The position numbers and the translations under genes are program-made. The notes beneath the pieces were generated by a model that searched no databases, was not told where the DNA came from, and saw only the letters and a program-made list of their open reading frames with translations. A stretch of 64,000 bases of DNA. It comes from Methylomonas sp. MK1 (GTDB lineage: Bacteria; Pseudomonadota; Gammaproteobacteria; Methylococcales; Methylomonadaceae). The stretch spans positions 1,736,001-1,800,000 of the forward strand of contig NZ_AQOV01000001.1 in NCBI RefSeq assembly GCF_000365425.1, given 5' to 3'. Each line of letters begins with the position of its first letter. The first letter of the stretch is position 1. Positions 51,837 through 58,660 of the stretch are shown piece by piece.

Positions 51837-52159
51837 CCTAAAACTATTTCAATTAGAACCGGAATCGCTGGAAATTATAGTCAACGTTGGAAATTAAACG
51901 AGTCAATGCAGATAATCATCAACCAAGCTGACTCTGGTCATACCGGACCGATTAGATGACATGTTGGCCGACGACAAAATCGATTTATGCAAAAATGCCT
52001 GGGATAACTTTAATCAGCCCATGGAAATTAAATTTCTGGAAAAATTGAAATGACTGCTCGGGAAAGTTGGGAGGGACAAGCCAGTCAAAACGATCAACTG
52101 AAACCCATAAAGACGATACTAAAAAACATTCCTGATTTAAGGAAACTGCAACACGCCAT
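51837..52159. other. Gene-poor flank of mobile-element remnants
   Basis: No supportable gene. A 32-codon frame starting at 51961 (MLADDKIDLCKNAWDNFNQP...) lacks a ribosome-binding site and may be a gene fragment. Base composition is A/T-rich compared with the surroundings. Confidence 0.3.
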
Positions 52160-52411
52160 GGCCTCTGTCGTGATGCGGGAGCGGCTTTTCAGTGCACTAT
52201 AAGAGCTTTTTGCCAACGACGGTTGAATGTCCTACCGCAAATGGATAAGTGTAATCGACGGCGCTTGATAGTTACGACGCCGGATTCATCGCGATGGTAG
52301 CCGAATCGAGGATGCGTAAGGTCCTCAAAAAAGACATGGTAACGTTTAAGTTTGTACAAGTTAGAGCTCTGTCGGCAATCCCCCCATTTTGAGTTGACCA
52401 CTACAGAGGCC
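52160..52411. mobile_element. Small insertion remnant with inverted ends
   Basis: GGCCTCTGT (52160-52168) and its complement ACAGAGGCC (52403-52411) bound 252 bp. Reading inward the ends stay alike (GGCCTCTGTCGTG and GGCCTCTGTAGTG). A 70-codon minus-strand frame inside contains LTHPRFGYHRDE, reminiscent of IS3-type transposases, but is too short and diverged to classify. Probably the scar of an insertion sequence or MITE. Confidence 0.4.
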
Positions 52412-52525
52412 TTATCGAAATTGTTCTATTTGGCCCTGATGACTATCAGTCAAAAATGGACGATGCCATTGCATGACTGGAAAGCGGCTTTGATTCGGTT
52501 TGACGACAAGATGCCCTACCGATAA
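52403..52525 (+). pseudogene. Remnant of an IS256-family transposase C-terminus
   Basis: The frame reads TEALSKLFYLALMTISQKW then TMPLHDWKAALIRFDDKM and a stop. The pattern aLylAl..IskKWtmP...W..al..f is the C-terminus of Mutator/IS256 transposases. Nothing upstream restores the DDE domain, so only the last roughly 38 codons remain. It abuts the inverted end at 52403-52411, which suggests a second element inserted into it. Confidence 0.65.
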
Positions 52526-52757
52526 TTAAATCCCGTTTACAAAAAAAATTCAGGACACCCTCCTTTTGCCTGAATTTATCTTGCTATAAAGCTATCCGCC
52601 AGTATCTCAAGTCTATTCCTTTACGGACTCGATTTTCTCAGCCGTTGCCCTTTAAATTCTTCCCTGAAATTTGCTGACTTCCTTTGATTTGGGCTTTGCA
52701 ACTTTTATCGAGTACTTAAGTTATGCAACAAAGCCCAATTTAGGCAATTGGCAATCC

Positions 52758-53813
52758 TTATTCAATCCAGATCAACTCGACCCGGCGATTTTCTGATTTA
52801 CCAGCTTCCGTCTCGTTATCGGCAATGGGTTGGGTTTCGCCATAGCCTTTTGCGGACAATTTGTTGGAGACGCCTTTCAATTTCAGATATTCAACGACTG
52901 AATGTGCCCGGCGTTGCGAGAGCTTCATATTATAGGAATCGCTACCTTCGCTGCTGGCATGACCTTGCACCTGAATTTCATTTTTCTGCGGGAATGCGAT
53001 CAAATCTTTGGCGACACCATCCAAAAGTTCTTTGGCGTTTAAACTCAATTCAGCGGAATCGTATTTAAAATGCTGACCTTTCAGTATCAATCGAACCGCA
53101 CAACCTTTCGGATCAACCATGGCGCCTTTGATGGTACCAGGGCATTTATCCAAGCAATCGTTGACGCCGTCGGCATCCGCATCCAGTACGCTGCAATCGG
53201 GTTTAGATGCCGCCACGATCGGCGGCGGTGCCATGCGAGCGTCGGACTTTGCCGCATATTTAGGTTTGTCGCCAAACGGAATCACCACACCCAGATTGAC
53301 CGTCATATCGTGAAATTCGTCGGTGCCCGGCTGTACATGAGCATTGAAATTATTGTTGTAGCGGTAACGTACATCGCTACGTATCAATAAATTATCGTTC
53401 ACCTCGTAAGTGGCACCGACGCCGGCTTCGCCGATAAAACCGATGCCGCAGTTGGCGGATGCGCAGGTGTTCATACCGCCCAAGCCTAGTACTGCATATG
53501 GCGAGAATTTATCCCGGAACAAATAATACTGCACATCGGCACTACCACCGGCCAAATCCCAAGGGCCGTTATCGCCGCCAAAACCTTGATAAAAACCTTT
53601 TAACTCAACGTTAAAATGTTGATCGATGATTTTACCCACACCAACACCGCCGCCCCAACCGTCGCTCGCCCGTCGGTCGCCGCCGCTATTGATAAACGTC
53701 GCGAACGGTGCGACATACCAGCGATTATCTTGCGATTGATCAGCGGCTTGGGTTTGCGGCACCATAGCCAGACCAGCTAAGGCGGCTATCGGCAATACAT
53801 GTCTGTTAAGCAT
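52758..53813 (-). CDS. OmpA-family outer membrane protein
   Basis: About 351 aa from the ATG at 53813, with AAAGGA upstream. The signal peptide ends TQA. An eight-stranded OmpA-like beta-barrel covers about 24-185 (RWYVAPFATFINSGG...). A linker with DADADGVNDCLDKCPGT (a thrombospondin-3-like calcium motif) follows. The C-terminal OmpA/MotB peptidoglycan-binding domain has IQVQGHASSEGSDSYNMKLSQRRAHSVVEYL. It tethers the outer membrane to the wall. Upstream lies one copy of the cluster's 19-bp promoter motif (53943-53961). Confidence 0.92.
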   Translation of the reverse strand: MLNRHVLPIAALAGLAMVPQTQAADQSQDNRWYVAPFATFINSGGDRRASDGWGGGVGVGKIIDQHFNVELKGFYQGFGGDNGPWDLAGGSADVQYYLFRDKFSPYAVLGLGGMNTCASANCGIGFIGEAGVGATYEVNDNLLIRSDVRYRYNNNFNAHVQPGTDEFHDMTVNLGVVIPFGDKPKYAAKSDARMAPPPIVAASKPDCSVLDADADGVNDCLDKCPGTIKGAMVDPKGCAVRLILKGQHFKYDSAELSLNAKELLDGVAKDLIAFPQKNEIQVQGHASSEGSDSYNMKLSQRRAHSVVEYLKLKGVSNKLSAKGYGETQPIADNETEAGKSENRRVELIWIE

Positions 53814-53917
53814 AATTATTCCTTTATGGTAAAGATCGAAATGGGTAACTAACACCAGGTTGCCGCAAGGAGAACTAGCGCGAAACGGATGGCATTGTTG
53901 TAAATAAGCTCATAAGT

Positions 53918-53961
53918 AGCTTATTCGCAACAGCAACCCTCCGTCGGTGCGGTAGCACACA
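53918..53961 (-). promoter_or_regulatory. 19-bp shared motif upstream of the OmpA-like gene
   Basis: On the minus strand TGTGTGCTACCGCACCGAC (53961-53943), then 18-19 bp to ATAAGC/TAAGCT (53924-53918), the weakest -10 of the five. A hairpin AATAAGCT...AGCTTATT (53903-53925) overlaps the -10 and would be at the mRNA 5' end. Start codon about 105 bp further. Confidence 0.5.
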
Positions 53962-54044
53962 TAAGCGGCAAACAGATAAATTTCCCGGTATGCGTTATTC
54001 GGCTGCCAATCCCATCTTCTGCAAAGGCCGGCGTTAGCGGTGTA

Positions 54045-54087
54045 TGTACGCTAACGCACCGACTAAGGCTGGCTTTGTGCTTATAGT
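54045..54087 (+). promoter_or_regulatory. 19-bp shared motif and -10 upstream of the BON-domain operon
   Basis: TGTACGCTAACGCACCGAC (54045-54063), an 18-bp spacer with GGCTTTG, and TATAGT (54082-54087). The motif is partly inside a perfect 9-bp hairpin (54031-54039/54049-54057). The BON gene starts 180 bp downstream. Confidence 0.62.
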
Positions 54088-54266
54088 TCATTCAAGGTTT
54101 CACCACCTCAGCCCCCGCCTTTACTTGCCGCATATGCGCGAGTATCCGTTAGTCGCCTAAACCGCCACGCCGGACTCGTCCGATTTACGCTTGCAAGTAT
54201 TCGCCAGATTACGGCTAAGCATTAGCCGCACAGCCTCATCTTATTTTTAGTCCGGGAGAATTACCT

Positions 54267-54581
54267 ATGAAAAACCTCAGCCGATTGTTTGCCGCATTTA
54301 TTGTGGCCCTCACTTTACTCGCTGCCTCCGGTTGCGCATCGACGCATAAACACGAAGGCACCGGCGAATATGTCGACGACAGCGTCATCACTACTAAGGT
54401 GAAAGCAATGTTATTCGACGAACCCAACCTGAGATCCGGCCAGATCAACGTGGAAACTTTTAAAGGTGTCGTGCAATTGAGCGGCTTCGTCGGCAGCCAG
54501 GCCGACATCAATAAAGCCGTGGAAATTGCTCGCGGTGTCAAAGGCGTAGAGTCGGTCAAAAACGATATGCGTCTTAAATAA
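54267..54581 (+). CDS. BON-domain lipoprotein
   Basis: 104 aa. Signal peptide with lipobox ASGC (Cys 23). One BON domain (about 38-104: DDSVITTKVKAMLFDEPNLRSGQINVETFKGVVQLSGFV..., ending VKNDMRLK), as in OsmY/DolP-type envelope stress proteins that bind phospholipid. GGGAGAA precedes the ATG. First gene of a four-gene plus-strand run (54267-55729). Confidence 0.9.
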   Translation: MKNLSRLFAAFIVALTLLAASGCASTHKHEGTGEYVDDSVITTKVKAMLFDEPNLRSGQINVETFKGVVQLSGFVGSQADINKAVEIARGVKGVESVKNDMRLK

Positions 54582-54595
54582 CCTAGGAAAACATT

Positions 54596-54826
54596 ATGGA
54601 AACCATTGATAAAGCCTCCAACTTCGCCCACGAAGCGGTCGATAAAATCGCCAGTGCCTCTCACCAAGCCGCTGAATCGCTTGACCAAAAAAGCGAACAG
54701 CTAAAAACCGCCGAGCAGCGCATCGTGAAAAACTGCCAGGTCTATATCCGCGACAATCCGGTAACGGCATTGGGGATTGCGGTAGCCAGCGGCTTTCTGT
54801 TGAGCCGCCTGTTGAGCAGCCGCTAA
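54596..54826 (+). CDS. DUF883 (YqjD/ElaB-like) membrane-anchored protein
   Basis: 76 aa: an amphipathic N-terminal helix (NFAHEAVDKIASASHQAAESL...) and a C-terminal membrane segment DNPVTALGIAVASGFLLSRLL, the family hallmark (GxxxG-like with a final Arg). E. coli YqjD is a stationary-phase ribosome-binding inner-membrane protein; whether this one binds ribosomes is unknown. It starts 14 bp after the BON gene and precedes a YqjE-like gene, the same order as E. coli yqjD-yqjE. Confidence 0.87.
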   Translation: METIDKASNFAHEAVDKIASASHQAAESLDQKSEQLKTAEQRIVKNCQVYIRDNPVTALGIAVASGFLLSRLLSSR

Positions 54827-54839
54827 CTGCCCGTTGTCC

Positions 54840-55286
54840 ATGGACCCGAATGCGTCCACAAGGACCGAGGAAAGCGCGGGGCAGTCCGCCACGCATGCCG
54901 AGCCGTCCGACGACATCGGCATATTGGCGGACATTCAACTGCTGTGGGAAGACTTACAGGGTTTAAGCCATGATCGCTTCCGGCTTGCCGCGTTGGAAAC
55001 GCGGCGGGCCGGCCAAAGCCTGACTACGATGCTCGCGGCCGCTGTGATGCTTGCTTTGCTGCTGAGTACCGCCTGGTTAGGCTTAATGGCAGCCGGAGTA
55101 CAGTGGTTTATTGAGCATGATCTACAGGCCAGTAGTGCCATATTACTGGCAGTAGCAGGCAATTTACTGCTGGCATTAATCCTGTTTGGCGTGATCCGCC
55201 GCCGTAGCCGCTATCTACAATTCCCGGCCACACAGCACAGCCTTAAACCCGTGTCTAAAGACTATGCCAGTAAGGACCTTATCTGA
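54840..55286 (+). CDS. YqjE-like phage-holin-family membrane protein
   Basis: 148 aa from the ATG at 54840 (a TTG six bases earlier is in frame). Residues 1-45 are soluble; DIQLLWEDLQGLSHDRFRLAALETRRAGQSL precedes two membrane helices (TMLAAAVMLALLLSTAWLGL and ASSAILLAVAGNLLLALILF). This is the Phage_holin_3_6/YqjE arrangement. No phage genes are near; it belongs to the envelope stress set with the upstream DUF883 gene. The stop TGA and the next ATG overlap by one base. Confidence 0.82.
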   Translation: MDPNASTRTEESAGQSATHAEPSDDIGILADIQLLWEDLQGLSHDRFRLAALETRRAGQSLTTMLAAAVMLALLLSTAWLGLMAAGVQWFIEHDLQASSAILLAVAGNLLLALILFGVIRRRSRYLQFPATQHSLKPVSKDYASKDLI

Positions 55287-55729
55287 TGAGGCTGGCCTGG
55301 AAGCAACGAATAAAGCCTGTCGGCTCTTTGAATGCGCAAATCAAAATTGCGGAACGGCAAGTGTTGAAGCGTCGCCAGTCGCTCGGAAATCGCACCACAT
55401 CCCTGCTGGAAAATATCTACAAACAAATGACCGCGCCCGCCACCCTGGTGTTCGCAAGCGGCATAGGATTTATAGCCGGCGAACTCAGTAAATGCCCGAC
55501 GCCGCCCCGCACGGCCCCACTGCCGGAGCCTATTGAAAATCGCAACGTCCCGGCAAGCACACATTTACGCACTGTTCTGAGCCTGCTGCTTTCGGCACAT
55601 TCGTTATACAACGCCTTGCCAATAACCTGGCTGACGAAACGCTTTCAGCAATCGCGAAGCAAACCTGCTGTTGCACGGCGACATAATCGCGAGACTAGGA
55701 CTACCAATAAAGCGGGAGACCCGGGCTAA
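55286..55729 (+). CDS. Hypothetical membrane-associated protein (YqjK position)
   Basis: 147 aa. Basic N-terminus (RLAWKQRIKPVG), helix with ERQVLKRRQSLGNRTTSLLENIYKQM, a membrane-like segment (TLVFASGIGFIAGEL), then a second hydrophobic stretch near 95-115 and a very basic tail. Sequence family not recognised. Its place after DUF883 and YqjE-like genes corresponds to yqjK in E. coli, and the start overlap points to coupled translation. Confidence 0.7.
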   Translation: MRLAWKQRIKPVGSLNAQIKIAERQVLKRRQSLGNRTTSLLENIYKQMTAPATLVFASGIGFIAGELSKCPTPPRTAPLPEPIENRNVPASTHLRTVLSLLLSAHSLYNALPITWLTKRFQQSRSKPAVARRHNRETRTTNKAGDPG

Positions 55730-55764
55730 CGTTTAGCGGCTTTTGGCAAGCCCGCCACGCTTGC

Positions 55765-55986
55765 CTAATTTTTCCTACTTGCCGCAAACAATAACGCGCT
55801 ACCCACCGCTATGGTCGCTATGCCTGCCCAAACCGGCACATTGACAGTCTGAGTATCTTTTACCGACAGTTCGAACGGACCTAACGTGGCCTGCTGCGTT
55901 TCCTTGGTATAGCTGAAACCACCGTAGATCAGGCCCAATACCCCGGCAATAATCAACAGCGTGGCCATGATTTTGACTGCACTCAT
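55765..55986 (-). CDS. DUF3185-like two-helix membrane protein
   Basis: 73 aa: helix 1 ATLLIIAGVLGLIYGGFSYTK, short loop with VNVPVWAG, helix 2 AGIATIAVGSALLFAAS. The YGGFSYTK and VPVWAGI pieces match the DUF3185 style. GAGGGAAC precedes the ATG. It is the last gene of the minus-strand run 56508-55765, which may be read from the motif promoter at 56627. Confidence 0.78.
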   Translation of the reverse strand: MSAVKIMATLLIIAGVLGLIYGGFSYTKETQQATLGPFELSVKDTQTVNVPVWAGIATIAVGSALLFAASRKN

Positions 55987-56125
55987 GTTGTTCCCTCGTA
56001 AATGATTTTGGATAAGCCCGGCTTGACCAGCCGTATCAAAACTCTACGACTAGCCATTCCAAAATTAGCTCTGGCACAGAGCCAAACCAAACAATCGATA
56101 AAAGCAAACACTTGCTTCGCAATAC

Positions 56126-56275
56126 TTATAAAGCCCTTCGACCTTGAATTATGCGAAGCACAATCGCTATAAGCGCGATTACTAGCAATAGATGAATGAA
56201 TCCGCCAAGCGTGTACGCAGACACCAAACCCAACGCCCAAAGGATGATAAATAGTACGGCTACAGTTTCAAGCAT
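56126..56275 (-). CDS. lmo0937-family small membrane protein
   Basis: 49 aa with two hydrophobic helices: LETVAVLFIILWALGLVSA and GGFIHLLLVIALIAIVLRII, ending GRRAL. This is the signature of the lmo0937 family. GGGGAGA precedes the ATG at 56275. It lies between CsbD and DUF3185 genes on the same strand. Confidence 0.85.
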   Translation of the reverse strand: MLETVAVLFIILWALGLVSAYTLGGFIHLLLVIALIAIVLRIIQGRRAL

Positions 56276-56331
56276 GATCGTTCTCCCCTAACTGCCAAAA
56301 TAAACTCAGGATGGCGCGCAAATGCAGCGGC

Positions 56332-56508
56332 TTATAGCTCGTCTTTAATATCTTGCTTCAGATCGCCGAAGCCGGACTGGGCCTTACCCAAATTTTTCTG
56401 GACATTGCCTTTTAACTCCAACTCTTTGTCGTCCAATATCACGCCGGCAGCTTCTTTGACTTTGCCTTTAACTTCTTCAACGCGGCCTTTTACTTGATCT
56501 TTATTCAT
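56332..56508 (-). CDS. CsbD-family stress protein
   Basis: 58 aa from the ATG at 56508, with GGAGA upstream; a longer frame to 56694 crosses the promoter. The family motif is MNKDQVKGRVEEVKGKVKEA, followed by a GKAQSGFGDLK-like repeat: small, soluble, highly charged. CsbD is a general-stress protein of unknown mechanism. Its promoter carries the shared 19-bp motif (56609-56627). Confidence 0.92.
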   Translation of the reverse strand: MNKDQVKGRVEEVKGKVKEAAGVILDDKELELKGNVQKNLGKAQSGFGDLKQDIKDEL

Positions 56509-56584
56509 GATGATCTCCAACTGGATTAGCCATGAGCAAAACGCCATGACCAAGCGCGGAAGATTCTCCCGCTGCTTAGTAAGA

Positions 56585-56627
56585 ACAATATCAACAAACC
56601 CAAGCAAAGTCGGTGCGGCAACGAACA
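56585..56627 (-). promoter_or_regulatory. 19-bp shared motif and -10 upstream of csbD-like gene
   Basis: On the minus strand TGTTCGTTGCCGCACCGAC (56627-56609), an 18-bp spacer with GCTTGGGTTTG, and TATTGT (56590-56585). The start codon is 77 bp further. The stretch from here to the gene is related in sequence to the leader at 58521-58642. Confidence 0.65.
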
Positions 56628-56806
56628 TAGATTGGAAGCTAGATATACAGCTTTTTGAGGCCTGAAGACAAAACAGAAGACTTGTCCGACTCACGCCCGG
56701 CCCGAGCCGAACGCTTACCCGATTAACTCCAGAAATCCTGAAATTAATAGCGCATGCCGCCTGAGGTCAATGACAGCCCGACACTGGACGCAATTCATTT
56801 TTCTAA

Positions 56807-56849
56807 TGTTGGCTAACGTACCGACGCCAGCGGCGTTATTGCTTAAACT
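56807..56849 (+). promoter_or_regulatory. 19-bp shared motif and -10 with no obvious close gene
   Basis: TGTTGGCTAACGTACCGAC (56807-56825), an 18-bp spacer, TAAACT (56844-56849). The next supportable plus-strand gene starts at 57278, leaving a leader of about 420 bases. The region 56850-57277 shows no convincing gene; its open frames lack ribosome sites. Confidence 0.5.
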
Positions 56850-57277
56850 CCTACCATAGGTTTAGCAAATCAAATCCTAAGCAGATTATTCAAATACTTA
56901 CCGTTAACCACGGCCATTGGATTTAACACTTTCAATGTGCCGCGCACCGCGCCCGTTCTTCCGACAAATCGCAACCCTAAGAACGGAAACACCCCTCTTA
57001 ACGTTCCAGCCGCCGCAATCGTGTTGACCGCTCGGGTTACACGATCCTTATCAAACACTAGCACCACGATTTTTAACCGCCGCGAGACTATCCGGCAGGT
57101 AGCTCTCCCCTTGCCTATCCGCTGGATAAGTGAGGAATACAGACTGTGCGGATGTCGACCTCTCCCATACAAACGGTCGAATGAACTCTGTGAAAGCCGG
57201 CGTTTCCTGGTAAAGCCGGCTGAGGGTAAGAGCCATTGGATGGCGCTTTGTTAACTTAAACCTATTGAGAAATACCT

Positions 57278-57847
57278 ATGAAAACGATCCCTTATTTAAA
57301 GACCTCGCTCGCCATTTGCCTATTGGCGGCTTCCAGTGCTAGTTCTGCTGGCGTTTGGGCGCCAAACGACGGCGACGTTAATTTTCTGTCGTTTAGCCAG
57401 TCCTCGTTCCCCTTTCCTTCTCTCTCCGATACCTTCGGTATTTTCGAAGATACGGCCGTTATCGGTGCGGCAGCACCTGTCGTCGCGTTTACCGGCGTCG
57501 GCGCAGTGTCATTTACGGCTAACGGCGCTAACTACACTATTGGCACCGGCACTTCATCCGGGACTTTGCTGGGTTCCAGTAATTTCCAAATTGGGATGCT
57601 GTCCGACGGAGTTTGGAGTGCTGCATTCGGCAACGTTGATTTAGGCTCGGACGCTAACTTACTGGCATTTGCGGATGCCTCGGAGTTTAACAATCTGCAC
57701 TTTTTGTACGCGTTCGATATTAGCCCGTCACAAGCGAGCGGCGACGGACCGGCAGCAGTGCCGTTACCGGCTTCAATATGGATGATGACCAGCGCCTTGC
57801 TGGGCGTCTTATATGTTGGACGTCGTAAATCCACGGTTTACGCCTAA
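57278..57847 (+). CDS. Exported VPLPA-tail protein
   Basis: 189 aa. Signal peptide ends SSAG or nearby (about residue 26). Beta-rich Ser/Gly/Asn body without catalytic motif. Tail: AAVPLPASIWMMTSALLGVL, then GRRKS. It is the seventh protein of this sorting class in the window and the only one in the stress cluster; a shared-motif promoter lies 430 bp upstream. No clear ribosome site, though GAGAAA precedes the ATG. Confidence 0.8.
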   Translation: MKTIPYLKTSLAICLLAASSASSAGVWAPNDGDVNFLSFSQSSFPFPSLSDTFGIFEDTAVIGAAAPVVAFTGVGAVSFTANGANYTIGTGTSSGTLLGSSNFQIGMLSDGVWSAAFGNVDLGSDANLLAFADASEFNNLHFLYAFDISPSQASGDGPAAVPLPASIWMMTSALLGVLYVGRRKSTVYA

Positions 57848-57859
57848 ACCCTAGATAAG

Positions 57860-57901
57860 TAGCCGGCGCCGTGCGACATGCATGCGACCGGCTATTTTTT
57901 T
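57860..57901 (+). terminator. Rho-independent terminator after the VPLPA-tail gene
   Basis: TAGCCGG (57860-57866) pairs with CCGGCTA (57888-57894); the loop holds a second self-complementary piece (around GCATGC). Seven T follow. Confidence 0.8.
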
Positions 57902-57930
57902 GCCTATTCTTAGCGTCAATACAGGCACAA

Positions 57931-57962
57931 AAAAACGGCAGGGAAATTCACCTGCCGTTTTT
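57931..57962. terminator. Bidirectional terminator between convergent genes
   Basis: AAAAACGGCAGG, an eight-base loop and CCTGCCGTTTTT form a stem with A before and T after, so it can end transcription from 57278 on the plus strand and from the SmbP-like gene on the minus strand. Confidence 0.85.
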
Positions 57963-57987
57963 CTTGAAATCGCAGAACTGATTGGCC

Positions 57988-58293
57988 CTATTGAGCGGCG
58001 TTCAAATGTAGAACAGCTTCTTCTGCCGATTTTTTCGCTAATTCGCTGTGACCTTGTTTAGCATGCGCGATAGCCGCATCCAGACTCGTGACACCGGCTT
58101 TTAAATGCTCGTCGAGCACTTTGATATGACTCTTCGCTGCATCCGCATGATTCACGATGGTTTTTGCGTCACCGGACTTAGCGGCTGTTTGTGCATGCTC
58201 CAGCGCCAGCGCGATATGACTTTCCGCTGCATAAACATGGATAGCACTAACGCTCAACAGCATGCCGGCGCATATTACGGTGATAATATTCAT
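57988..58293 (-). CDS. SmbP-like small metal-binding periplasmic protein
   Basis: 101 aa from the ATG at 58293, with AAGGA upstream. Signal peptide ends VYA. The mature protein is a helical bundle with evenly spaced His (ALEHAQTAAK, IVNHADAAKSHIK, LDEHL, AIAHAKQGHS, AVLHLNAAQ), the heptad-like His pattern of SmbP from Nitrosomonas, which binds copper and other metals. It probably buffers metals in the periplasm. It follows the 63-aa gene by 35 bp and may share its promoter. Confidence 0.86.
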   Translation of the reverse strand: MNIITVICAGMLLSVSAIHVYAAESHIALALEHAQTAAKSGDAKTIVNHADAAKSHIKVLDEHLKAGVTSLDAAIAHAKQGHSELAKKSAEEAVLHLNAAQ

Positions 58294-58328
58294 AGTTGTA
58301 TCCTTGGCGTAGTATTTAGATTGCGCGT

Positions 58329-58520
58329 TCAATAACGGTCGTTTTTATCGCCTTTCTTCGCTTTGCGCCGGAGAGCGACAAAACCGACCCGATCTTTGCC
58401 GGCACTCATCTTCAGGTCGTCTTCGACTTCCATCGTCTTGTCATCGGGAGTATTTCCGGTAATTTCTCCAGCTTGGCTTTTCCCGGTTTCGACCGAGTCT
58501 TTCTTAGGGACTTTATTCAT
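58329..58520 (-). CDS. Small charged protein of unknown function
   Basis: 63 aa from the ATG at 58520, with GGAGATC upstream. It is Lys/Asp/Glu-rich and probably disordered (MNKVPKKDSVETGKSQAGE..., ending KKGDKNDRY). It begins MNK like the CsbD protein, and its leader is clearly related to csbD's, but the rest does not match. No family recognised. Its promoter carries the shared 19-bp motif (58624-58642). Confidence 0.65.
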   Translation of the reverse strand: MNKVPKKDSVETGKSQAGEITGNTPDDKTMEVEDDLKMSAGKDRVGFVALRRKAKKGDKNDRY

Positions 58521-58599
58521 GTTGATCTCCAAAATGGTGGACCACAACTGAATTAGCCATGACCTAAGCGCGGACTATGTTTTACAACGCTCAATCCTT

Positions 58600-58642
58600 A
58601 CCATAGCTGCAAAGCCAAGCGCAGTCGGTACGGCAACGAACA
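58600..58642 (-). promoter_or_regulatory. 19-bp shared motif and -10 upstream of the 63-aa gene/SmbP-like operon
   Basis: On the minus strand TGTTCGTTGCCGTACCGAC (58642-58624), an 18-bp spacer with GCTTGGCTTTG, and TATGGT (58605-58600). It differs from the csbD motif at one base of 19. The start codon is 80 bp further. Confidence 0.65.
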
Positions 58643-58660
58643 GAGTTGCCGGCAAAAGCG

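Noticed and set aside
56870..57172. 100-codon minus-strand frame
   Set aside because: No ribosome site, atypical composition and no recognisable domain; it opposes the leader of the 57278 gene.
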